Assembly: GCA_946538875.1 (NCBI GenBank)
Contig: CAMNHD010000087.1
Coordinates: 1 to 6,746 of the forward strand
Length of the DNA: 6,746 bases
Source of the DNA: an uncultured Treponema sp.
GTDB taxonomy: Bacteria > Spirochaetota > Spirochaetia > Treponematales > Treponemataceae
Direction: 5' to 3'
This document shows, in pieces, positions 1 to 6,186 of the stretch; position 1 is the first letter of the stretch, and each line of letters starts with the position of its first letter. The notes beneath the pieces are model-generated. The model ran no database searches and had not been told where the DNA came from. It worked only from the letters and a program-made list of their open reading frames with translations. Made by a program: the position numbers and the translations under genes.

Positions 1-676
1 CAATCCAGTTCTTCTGCATGAGCTTGACGCTTTCCGGCCAGTCCAGCCCGTCGAGGTCCTTGATAAGCTGGTCAGCGTAGGCGGTGATTTTCAGAATCCA
101 CTGGCGGATGGTCTTGTGCGTAACAGGAGAACCGCAGCGGTCGCAGTGGCCTTCCTTGACCTCTTCGTTTGCAAGACCGGTCTTGCAGCTTGGGCACCAG
201 TTGATTGGAGTTTCGGCTTCATATGCCAGCCCCTTCTTGTAGAGCTGAAGAAAAATCCACTGGGTCCACTTGTAGTAGTCCGGGGTGCACGTCATGATGC
301 AGCGGTTCCAGTCGTAGCTGAATCCCAGTGCCTTGATCTGCTGGGTAAAGTGCTCTATGTTCTTGAAAGTAGTGGTGGCAGGATGGGTTCCAGTCTTGAT
401 TGCATAGTTTTCGGCAGGAAGACCGAACGCGTCGTATCCCATCGGATGAAGCACGTTGTAACCGTTCATGCGCAGGTAGCGGCACCAGATGTCGGTGGCA
501 GTGTAGCCTTCCGGGTGGCCAACATGCAGACCGGCCCCGCTGGGGTATGGGAACATGTCCAGAACGTAACGCCTCTTGTCCTTAGGAAACTTAGGGTCTT
601 CGCTCACCTTGAACGTCTTGTTGTCGTCCCAGTATTTCTGCCACTTGGGCTCGATAGTTTGGAATGGGTATGACAT
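1..676 (-). CDS. leuS: Leucyl-tRNA synthetase, N-terminal part (runs off the left edge)
   Basis: This is a cytoplasmic class I aminoacyl-tRNA synthetase that charges tRNA-Leu with leucine. The 225 codons present begin [16 protein letters not shown], the usual LeuRS opening. The Rossmann-fold ATP-binding signature follows at residues 43-58 ([12 protein letters not shown], the HIGH-box variant HVGH at 51-54). Residues 78-91 ([16 protein letters not shown]) are also typical of LeuRS. A zinc-knuckle insertion has Cys161, Cys164, Cys178 and Cys181. The fragment stops at MQKNWI, just before the editing domain, so roughly a quarter of the usual 800-880 residues is present. The start at 676 is fixed by AAGGAG at 683-688, six bases upstream. 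No frame damage is seen. The gene appears monocistronic or first in its operon, separated from the surface-protein operon by more than 450 bp. The identification is very secure; the editing domain, KMSKS loop and anticodon domain lie outside the window. Confidence 0.97.
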   Translation of the reverse strand, partial: MSYPFQTIEPKWQKYWDDNKTFKVSEDPKFPKDKRRYVLDMFPYPSGAGLHVGHPEGYTATDIWCRYLRMNGYNVLHPMGYDAFGLPAENYAIKTGTHPATTTFKNIEHFTQQIKALGFSYDWNRCIMTCTPDYYKWTQWIFLQLYKKGLAYEAETPINWCPSCKTGLANEEVKEGHCDRCGSPVTHKTIRQWILKITAYADQLIKDLDGLDWPESVKLMQKNWI

Positions 677-718
677 ATATAACTCCTTAAAAATTAATAC
701 AAACTGATTTTGCCAACC

Positions 719-727
719 ACTATACCA
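719..727 (-). promoter_or_regulatory. Possible extended -10 promoter of leuS
   Basis: Read on the minus strand, this is TGGTATAGT: a TATAGT -10 hexamer preceded by TG at the extended -10 position. It would start transcription near 712, about 35 bases before the leuS start codon. No good TTGACA-like -35 sits 16-18 bases upstream, which suits an extended -10 promoter but also makes the call tentative. Confidence 0.4.
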
Positions 728-840
728 CAAACTGCAATTTAATAGAAGAGAGTGGGCGTTTTTTGTGGTAGGTTTTCTTTTCTGCGCTTAACCGGGCAGT
801 TCTGTAATTATTTCTCTTCAGACTGTACGTCTTTTTTTAC

Positions 841-988
841 CGGGGCCTTACGGCTCCAACCGGCCGTCCGCCGCGCCGCATTCCCCGCTTTCCGGGGTTC
901 CGGCCTGCGCCTCCATTCCTGCGTTCCGGCATCCGCCTCCACTCCGGAAGCGCTACGCGCCCCCTGCAATCGGGCGTAGGCTGGGGGG
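841..988 (+). repeat. GC-rich dispersed intergenic repeat, copy 1
   Basis: This block is much richer in G and C than its flanks and is organised by secondary structure. A hairpin CCCCG-CTTTC-CGGGG occupies 883-897. Two imperfect 23-base tandem units, 897-919 and 923-945, both begin GTTCCGGC and agree at 20 of 23 positions. A second hairpin pairs CTACGC (953-958) with GCGTAG (974-979). The end carries CGGGCGTAGGCT (971-982). The same landmarks, in the same order but opposite orientation, occur at 6001-6109, which is why it is called a repeat family. It resembles REP- or BIME-type intergenic elements in style, but no known family is recognised. The outer boundaries are uncertain. Confidence 0.65.
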
Positions 989-1083
989 AAGGTAACAACC
1001 GCGGTGATTATGATTCTGATGACTATGAATAAAAATTAAGCCGGGCCGGAATAAGCTGTGTTAAAACCGACAGCGATTCCTTG

Positions 1084-1121
1084 AACAAAACAGCCACTCC
1101 GTTTGGAATGGCTGTTTTGTT
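1084..1121 (-). terminator. Hairpin terminator closing the surface-protein operon
   Basis: A 13-bp perfect stem pairs 1084-1096 (AACAAAACAGCCA) with 1109-1121 (TGGCTGTTTTGTT). It is extended by TCC/GGA after one mismatch and closed by a GTTT loop. It lies 28 bases beyond the stop of the 754-residue lipoprotein gene. The U-rich stretch is inside the stem arms, and further T-rich sequence follows on the plus strand (to about 1134), so it may work in both directions. Confidence 0.75.
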
Positions 1122-1148
1122 TGTTTGGTTTTATATCAAACTATTTTT

Positions 1149-3413
1149 TTATGGTTCCATGTAGGTGAAGTTGTAGGTTACGTCCTGAACAACTCCGTCA
1201 ACTGTGAGCTGAACTTTGAGGCTGTATGTGCGGCCTGCTTCCAGCAGTGTCGTGGTGCTGATTGTGACGTCCTGGGTGTAGATGTACTCACCGGAGGAAT
1301 TTGCACTTGCGCTGCCTGTCCATGTTGACTTTGAGAATGTATTGATAGAAGCGTCTGTTCCGTCTGCCTGGTCGAACAATTTGTATGTTGGTTCAGCAAG
1401 ACTTGAAAGGACAACTGCTGAGTCTGTGCTCTTGAGTGTATATGTGAATGTGACTTTTGCTCCTGCCTGGAGTTCAGATTCCTGAGCCTTGTCAGTTGCT
1501 ACTGTGCAGGTTGTGCTGCTTCCAAGGTTTATGATTGCGATGGCGTTTGCATTTTCTGGATCTGTTGCCTGTTCCTCGTACTTTACAACAAGGTCACCCT
1601 TTGCTCCTGCAGTACCGGCGGTCACTTCTGCATCGCTTGCGGCTGCAAGTACGCGTGTGTACGTGCTGCCTGCGTTTGCGGCATAGTCTGCGTTCAGTGT
1701 GAAATTGGTGCTCCATCCTGATCCGTCAGAACTGTATTCTGAGCCTGCTGCTGCGGCTGCCGGGAGTCCGAGTGAGAATGAGCATCTCTTTACGACTGTG
1801 GTTCCCACGTCACCTTCAAGAGTGATGTTTGTTGCGCTTGAAACAGTGTCTTCCGGATCTGCGTTGAGTGTACCGTCCTTGGTTGTGTCCTGCTTGTTGA
1901 GTATAACGGACTTTGTTCCGTCTCCGAGTACTGCGTGGTTCAGGTAGAAATAAGGAGTTCCTACTGTTACGTTGCCTGCTGCCTTTACGTGGTCAAGAAT
2001 GAACTGAATCTTACCGGCGCTTGCATTTGCGGTCACTGTAAGGTCTGCATCGAACGAGGCGTTCGGCTGGTCAGGGTCTGTGCCTGCGGCAAACTGTCTG
2101 ATGATTACGTTTGCTACATTTGCAGTGTTGTTTGTGATTGCAACTGGGTCAGTGTTTGTATTGTTTCCATCGATAATGATTGTCCAGGTTGTTGCACCGC
2201 TCACATCTTCTGAGTCTGCTGCTGCGGCACCGTCGGCAATCTGTGGAATTGCGGCGACTGCTTCTGCAACACTTTCAAAAGGTGCGGCCTTTGAACCAGT
2301 CTTTACACCGTTGCTGTTTGCTCTGAGTGTTCCGTCTCCGGTTACATAGAAGGTCTTTCTTGTGTAGTTCAGAATCTGTGCCTCGGTGATTGTATAACCG
2401 GTTGCGCCATTCATGTCGATGATTGGAGAGGTGATTCCGTCAGCAAAATCTGTGGTTTCGTCACTGAACATTATGTCGTAGCCAATCGGGCTTGTGCTTA
2501 CGATACCGCCTGTGATTCCTGTTACGTAGGAGTCATAGTTTGCTCTTATGGTAAGTGTGTCTGTATAAGAGAAGATTTCGTATACAGAGCTTCCGCTTCC
2601 GCCGAACTGGGGCTTGCTGTTGAATGTAAGCTCAAGTGCGTAGGTTCCTGCCGGCAGGGATGGTGTGAAGGCAAGGTCTCTGTTGGAGCCGTCGATGTTG
2701 GTGATGCTGTATGAGTGTGTACCATCTGCATTTGAGAGTGTGAGTATAATGCTGTCAATCTTCTGATAGTCGCGCAGAGAGTTAGTCAGCGGGAATGACA
2801 CTGGGATGATTGCCCGGCCTGTTGCGCCTGTGGCTGGACAGTCGGCTGTCTTGATGATGGTTGCGCTTGTGTAGCCGGCTGCCGGGGTGAGTGTGGCTGT
2901 TCCTGCTGCGGCGTCAAGAGTGACTGTGAAGGAAACTGTTCCCTTGAAGATTGCTGCGTTTTTTACTGCGGCAATCTTGTCTGCGTTTACAACCGGGCTT
3001 TCGTTGTAGAGTGCTGACGGCAGCTCTTTTGTAGCGTAAGCTGTGAAGTACCACTGGCGGCCGTTTACTGCCTGGATTGTGAACGGAATGTTTGAGGTGC
3101 GGTTGAGGTCGGCGGCTTCTGCAAAGAAAACTGTCGATGTGTCACCGCTGGCAAGTCCTTCTGCGTAGTCTGCGTCATTGTCTGAACCGGCCTTTGTTGA
3201 ACCGAATACTGTCCAGTAGACGTCCGGATTTACCGGGGCGATGGTACGTGCGGTGTCTGCTGTGCCGATTGTGAAGGAAATGGTACCGTCACTGTTCAGT
3301 GGAACTGTGGTTCCTTCCTGGTCGCCTGTTCCGCCCAGGGAGTTGGTGCACCCGGTTGTTATAAGTGCCGCCGCAATAAAAGCAAGTGTGCTTGTAAAAA
3401 GTAGCTTTTTCAT
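1149..3413 (-). CDS. Large surface lipoprotein with Ig-like and beta-helix-like segments
   Basis: This is a 754-residue exported protein. Residues 1-22 form a lipoprotein signal (MKK, a hydrophobic run, then TTGC with Cys22). Thr at the -3 position is unusual in general but compatible with relaxed spirochaetal lipoboxes. Residues 40-300 are beta-rich and Thr/Ser-rich, with an Ig-like strand pattern near 250-290 (SLPAGTYALELTF). Residues 354-389 read YVTGDGT...PFESVAEAVAAI, the usual entry of right-handed beta-helix domains of the DUF1565/pectate-lyase-like type. About 400-600 would then be the helix, although no catalytic motif is visible. Residues 645-754 look like a terminal Ig-like domain. 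Alanine runs occur at 395-399 and 552-556. AAGGAG at 3421-3426, seven bases upstream, fixes the start. It is the last gene of the operon. The role is unknown; adhesion or surface scaffolding is inferred from architecture alone. Confidence 0.88.
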   Translation of the reverse strand: MKKLLFTSTLAFIAAALITTGCTNSLGGTGDQEGTTVPLNSDGTISFTIGTADTARTIAPVNPDVYWTVFGSTKAGSDNDADYAEGLASGDTSTVFFAEAADLNRTSNIPFTIQAVNGRQWYFTAYATKELPSALYNESPVVNADKIAAVKNAAIFKGTVSFTVTLDAAAGTATLTPAAGYTSATIIKTADCPATGATGRAIIPVSFPLTNSLRDYQKIDSIILTLSNADGTHSYSITNIDGSNRDLAFTPSLPAGTYALELTFNSKPQFGGSGSSVYEIFSYTDTLTIRANYDSYVTGITGGIVSTSPIGYDIMFSDETTDFADGITSPIIDMNGATGYTITEAQILNYTRKTFYVTGDGTLRANSNGVKTGSKAAPFESVAEAVAAIPQIADGAAAADSEDVSGATTWTIIIDGNNTNTDPVAITNNTANVANVIIRQFAAGTDPDQPNASFDADLTVTANASAGKIQFILDHVKAAGNVTVGTPYFYLNHAVLGDGTKSVILNKQDTTKDGTLNADPEDTVSSATNITLEGDVGTTVVKRCSFSLGLPAAAAAGSEYSSDGSGWSTNFTLNADYAANAGSTYTRVLAAASDAEVTAGTAGAKGDLVVKYEEQATDPENANAIAIINLGSSTTCTVATDKAQESELQAGAKVTFTYTLKSTDSAVVLSSLAEPTYKLFDQADGTDASINTFSKSTWTGSASANSSGEYIYTQDVTISTTTLLEAGRTYSLKVQLTVDGVVQDVTYNFTYMEP

Positions 3414-3458
3414 CTTTTTACTCCTTATTGATGATGCTGCAATCGAATAATCTGTGCC

Positions 3459-4448
3459 TTAGTCAAGAACCTGCACGTATACCGTGAGGTCGTTGGTGAC
3501 ATTGGCATAGATTACCTGTATCCTTAGTTTATATTCTTCAGCGGGTAAATCCGCTGGAAGTACCAGTGTGTAGCCTGTTACCGGCTGTACGGCGGTGTCG
3601 CCTTCCTGTGTTTCCAGCCAGAGCAGCGGTGCGGGCAGATTGTCTGGCGTGGGCACAAGTTCTTTTGATTCACTGCCGTCGGCGCTTGTGCCGGTCAGCT
3701 TGTAGACCTGAGGATTCACGCTTATCCTGCGGCTTGTGCGGCCTGCATTTTCTCCGCCGTTATCGTCCACGTCATCTGTGTCGGACTGGCTGAAAATACT
3801 GTCTGTGTCTGCTGAGAAGACTGTCCGTCCGACTATGTAGTAGCAGCGGTAGTTGTCTGGAAGTTCCAGCTGTAGGCTTGTAACTTCTTCCCAGCCTATG
3901 GAAAAATTCCAGACGGTTGACTCGGAGTCTGTGTAGCCTGCCAGCTTTGCCAGTGCTTCAAGAAGGTATTTGCCTCCGTCCAGAAGAAGTCCTGTTTCAA
4001 GTATTGTGCTGCTTTGCTCAAGCGAATGTTCCGCAGCCTTTTCCTGGTCATTGCTTGCGAGCAGGCTGTAGTTGTTTGTGTTGCGGTTGAAGCGCCACAG
4101 TCTGTAAGTTACACTTGGCGTGGAAGGCAGCTTTGTGTTCTTTACTGTCTGCGTTGGTGCAAGAAGCTTGACAGTTCTTTCACTTTCGTAGACAGCGCCT
4201 TCTGTTAGTTCCTGAGGCTCTGGTTCCGGCTCCCCGTCTGTCGGCAGAGTGCACTGGGTTGCTGTCACAGGCTTGAGTGTCCTGAATGGAGCTGAATCAG
4301 GATTTGTGGTCAGTACTCCGCCGTTCTGCAGATAGTCCACGAGATTGTCGTATGACGAAAAACGGCATGCTGAAAGCGCAGGTAAAAGTGCTGCAGTCAG
4401 CGCTGCAAGAAGAGTTGTAAGGACGGTACGTGAATGCCGCACCGTCAT
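3459..4448 (-). CDS. Predicted lipoprotein of unknown function, middle gene of the operon
   Basis: This is a 329-residue protein with a classic lipoprotein signal: MTVRHSR, a Leu/Ala-rich hydrophobic stretch, and the lipobox LSAC with Cys28. A Pro/Glu-rich linker follows (about 72-79), then beta-rich sequence. An acidic, probably disordered insertion sits at 223-234 (DTDDVDDNGGEN). The C-terminal 85 residues look Ig-like and end YTLVLPADLPAEEYKLRIQ... This end resembles the C-terminus of the downstream 754-residue lipoprotein. The ATG at 4446-4448 forms ATGA with the stop of the upstream gene and has GGAGG five bases before it. An in-frame ATG at 4460 would add MEAL but would place that GGAGG inside the coding sequence, so the shorter form is preferred. 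Co-translation with the barrel protein suggests a partner role. No known family is recognised. Confidence 0.85.
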   Translation of the reverse strand: MTVRHSRTVLTTLLAALTAALLPALSACRFSSYDNLVDYLQNGGVLTTNPDSAPFRTLKPVTATQCTLPTDGEPEPEPQELTEGAVYESERTVKLLAPTQTVKNTKLPSTPSVTYRLWRFNRNTNNYSLLASNDQEKAAEHSLEQSSTILETGLLLDGGKYLLEALAKLAGYTDSESTVWNFSIGWEEVTSLQLELPDNYRCYYIVGRTVFSADTDSIFSQSDTDDVDDNGGENAGRTSRRISVNPQVYKLTGTSADGSESKELVPTPDNLPAPLLWLETQEGDTAVQPVTGYTLVLPADLPAEEYKLRIQVIYANVTNDLTVYVQVLD

Positions 4449-5791
4449 AAGAGCCTCCATCCCAAGCCCACATCGGCCTTGAAAACGGGGAAGGGGACGC
4501 TCATCCCAAGGGAAGTCATAAAGTCCAAGCCTGCAATGAGTGAGAGTTCCCTGGTAAAGTTATACTGGTATGCACCGCCCACCATGATTCCCGGATAGCT
4601 CCAGTTGTCTGACTGGGGAATGTAACCGTCGTCGTACAGGTACTGCGGCTGAGGTACAATCATAAAACCAAGGCCTGCGTGTGCAAGCACAGCCATGTTC
4701 GGCTTGAACTGGTACTTGTATGACAGATAAAAGTCCAGGGATATGATCTGCAGTGTGATTGCTGCCCCAAGGTCTTCACGCCTTGTGCGCATGTAGCTGT
4801 ACAGGAATGCTGTTCCGAATCCAAGGAAGCCTGATTTTTTTGGAAGTACTGCTCCTATGTATTCTGCCTTGAGACCGAACGACATAGGCACAAAGTTTGC
4901 GCTGCGCTCAAGCTGCATTGCCGATCTTATGCCGCCGTTGACAGGCAGGGCAAAAAGCGGACAGTATGAAAAATCCAGTGTAAGCTCGTGGACTGCACTT
5001 GAATGAATCTGCTGTGCCTGGTTTGCCGCCGGTGGCTGCTGAACGGAATCTTCAGCGGGCAACGTTATGCCTGCCTTTGTGCCGTCAGGATCAAGGTCAA
5101 AGTTGTCCAGGTCTTTTTCCTGAACTTCAAAGGAGATTGTCCAGTCCATGGAGCGTACTCCCTGTGTGCCGGAACCGTTTTCCGCCTGGAATACAACCGG
5201 CTGGTCAGGGTCTACCCATGGCGAGTCCGTGCTGGGCGTGATGTCCAGGGGGTCTGCGCTGCTCAGGAACCGTGCGTAGGAGACTATGCGGCTCTGCCAG
5301 TACTGGCTGTCTGCATCGCTGATTGTTACCTTTGCTTCTGAATCTTTTATGAATGAATGGATGAAGATTCTGCGGCCGTAGATTTTCTGGTTGGGTCCTG
5401 TATAGAGTCCAAGATATATGCCTGCGTGGTCGGGAACTGAATCCGGATCGTCACTGTCGGCAAGAAAGATTATGTCTCCAGGCTCACGGTTTTCCTGACT
5501 GATTTCCTCTGTCTTTGAAAAAAGCTCCTGTATGTTGATTGGAAGCCTTACGTCTGCTGCGTGGTCTGCCACATGAGGTACAAAATCCTGCGGCTGAATC
5601 TGAAGTCCTGCAAGTGAGATTGCGTATGCTATGAGGTTTTGTCTCTGCTGATATGCCGAAGGCCCGGGAGAATCGGCTCCTTGGACTGCAGTCTGCCCCG
5701 CTTCCTTGTCCTGGGTTTGTGCCGGGACTTTCTGAAGTGTTGTTGCGAGAAGCAATACTGTAAGCAAAGCAGAAACTCTGAGGTGGTACAT
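4445..5791 (-). CDS. Exported protein: degenerate NlpC/P60-like domain fused to an outer-membrane beta-barrel
   Basis: This is a 448-residue protein and the first gene of the operon. Residues 1-24 are a Sec signal peptide with likely cleavage after VPA. Residues 50-176 follow the NlpC/P60 (C40 peptidase) pattern: QNLIAYAISLAG, LPIN (84-87), the PGDIIFL strand (104-110), DHAGIYLG with the expected catalytic His122, FIHSF with His145, and a closing YWQSRIVSYARF. The DCSG segment with the nucleophile is absent; the best-matching stretch is PQDFV (67-71). The only cysteine in the whole protein is Cys277, in the barrel. A Pro/Asp-rich linker (about 177-262) leads to roughly eight amphipathic strands (265-448) ending VGLGWRLL, as in small outer-membrane barrels. 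The C40 fold is an inference from motif order. The likely role is peptidoglycan or surface binding rather than cleavage. The start has AAGGA at 5806-5810, a rather long 14 bases upstream, but no closer start is better. Confidence 0.87.
   Translation of the reverse strand: MYHLRVSALLTVLLLATTLQKVPAQTQDKEAGQTAVQGADSPGPSAYQQRQNLIAYAISLAGLQIQPQDFVPHVADHAADVRLPINIQELFSKTEEISQENREPGDIIFLADSDDPDSVPDHAGIYLGLYTGPNQKIYGRRIFIHSFIKDSEAKVTISDADSQYWQSRIVSYARFLSSADPLDITPSTDSPWVDPDQPVVFQAENGSGTQGVRSMDWTISFEVQEKDLDNFDLDPDGTKAGITLPAEDSVQQPPAANQAQQIHSSAVHELTLDFSYCPLFALPVNGGIRSAMQLERSANFVPMSFGLKAEYIGAVLPKKSGFLGFGTAFLYSYMRTRREDLGAAITLQIISLDFYLSYKYQFKPNMAVLAHAGLGFMIVPQPQYLYDDGYIPQSDNWSYPGIMVGGAYQYNFTRELSLIAGLDFMTSLGMSVPFPVFKADVGLGWRLL
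4454..4458 (-). promoter_or_regulatory. Ribosome binding site that decides the middle lipoprotein start
   Basis: On the minus strand this reads GGAGG, five bases ahead of the ATG at 4446-4448. It lies inside the last codons of the upstream gene, so translation of the two genes is likely coupled. It argues against the in-frame ATG at 4458-4460. Confidence 0.8.
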
Positions 5792-5881
5792 TAAGTGGGC
5801 TCTCTTCCTTGAAAAAAAGCAGGGTGCAAATATTTCTGAAATGTATGTAAAATTTCTGTACGGAGCTTAATCTCACTTTTG

Positions 5882-5910
5882 AGTTTATAGAGATTTTGGA
5901 GCAGTGTCAA
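5882..5910 (-). promoter_or_regulatory. Sigma70-type promoter of the three-gene surface operon
   Basis: On the minus strand this is a perfect -35 TTGACA (5905-5910), a 17-base spacer and a -10 TAAACT (5882-5887), with TATAAA two bases upstream as an alternative -10. Transcription would start near 5875, giving a leader of about 85 bases. The leader holds an 11-base palindrome ATTTCTGAAAT (5832-5842), and ATTTCTG recurs at 5852-5858. This could be an operator, but that is speculative. Confidence 0.7.
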
Positions 5911-6000
5911 GTGTAATTACAATAATCGTATGGACATCATTTTTTTGTCGTACCGGGTTTGTGGGAATTTTTTTAATTTAGTACGAAGTTAAGGTAGTGA

Positions 6001-6109
6001 GGCGAAGGAGCCTACGCCCGGGTGGAGGGGCCGCGCAGCGGTTGCCGCAGGGAGCGCAGCGGATGCGGTAATGGAGTGAGCCTTGCGAACGGAACCCCGC
6101 AAGACGGGG
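6001..6109 (-). repeat. GC-rich dispersed intergenic repeat, copy 2 (opposite orientation)
   Basis: In reverse complement this shares the landmarks of copy 1 in the same order: the hairpin CCCCG-TCTTG-CGGGG (6095-6109), then TTCCG, GCATCCGC, and the terminal CGGGCGTAGGCT (6009-6020). The hairpin stem is the same length while its loop differs. The terminal stem is kept with a G-U pair (CTGCGC against GCGTAG). A tandem duplication is visible at 6033-6053 and 6054-6075, both starting GCGCAGCGG. It is shorter than copy 1 and lacks its leading arm. Confidence 0.6.
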
Positions 6110-6140
6110 ATCTTGAAAGTGACATGTCTGCCGCAAGGCT
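6079..6140 (-). terminator. Nested inverted repeat downstream of the MBL-fold gene, possible terminator
   Basis: A perfect 9-bp inverted repeat, AGCCTTGCG (6079-6087) and CGCAAGGCT (6132-6140), encloses the CCCCG-N5-CGGGG hairpin of repeat copy 2. It begins about 46 bases beyond the MBL stop codon. There is no long T tract, so it is not a canonical intrinsic terminator; it could protect the 3' end of the mRNA or simply be part of the repeat. Confidence 0.4.
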
Positions 6141-6186
6141 GATTCTGTGGCATGAGGGTGTGCGGTGCCGTCCGTGAAAAGAAATC

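Larger units (their letters stand above)
677..1148. other. Gene-poor intergenic region between leuS and the surface-protein operon
   Basis: No convincing gene is seen here. The stretch holds the leuS leader and possible promoter (677-750), a T-rich segment (750-840), a GC-rich structured repeat (841-988), an A/T-rich segment (1003-1080) and a hairpin terminator (1084-1121). A plus-strand frame is open from about 808 to a TAA at 1030-1032. It ends in the acidic tail NNRGDYDSDDYE but has no ATG and runs through the repeat. It could be the 3' end of a lost plus-strand gene, or chance in GC-rich sequence. Confidence 0.6.
5792..6186. other. Intergenic region between the MBL-fold gene and the surface operon
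   Basis: No protein-coding gene is seen. Read from the MBL side, the region holds an inverted repeat (6079-6140) just past the MBL stop, GC-rich repeat copy 2 (6001-6109), an A/T-rich block (5911-5990), the operon promoter (5882-5910) and the operon leader (5792-5875). The two genes are on the same strand, but the promoter implies separate transcription units. Confidence 0.7.

Noticed and set aside
116..673. Plus-strand open frame of 185 codons at the left edge
   Set aside because: It is antisense to leuS, whose signature motifs are unmistakable; the frame has no ribosome binding site or family-like sequence.
752..979. Plus-strand frame of 75 codons between leuS and the operon
   Set aside because: Most of it runs through the GC-rich repeat, where several frames are open by composition; no clear ribosome binding site or domain.
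841..988. CRISPR array, tRNA or integron attC site in the GC-rich block
   Set aside because: There are only two imperfect tandem units with no regular spacers, no cloverleaf could be drawn, and no GTTRRRY/RYYYAAC pair frames the block.
1125..2349. Several plus-strand open frames opposite the large lipoprotein
   Set aside because: They are shadows of a 754-codon minus-strand gene with a clear start, signal peptide and ribosome binding site.
3461..3466. TTGACT on the minus strand as a separate promoter for the large lipoprotein
   Set aside because: No acceptable -10 hexamer lies 16-18 bases downstream, and the hexamer is just the last codons and stop of the preceding gene.
5484..5876. Minus-strand frame of 130 codons overlapping the start of the barrel gene
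   Set aside because: It is out of frame with the barrel gene, has no signal peptide or recognisable motif, and its start at 5876 falls essentially at the predicted transcription start.
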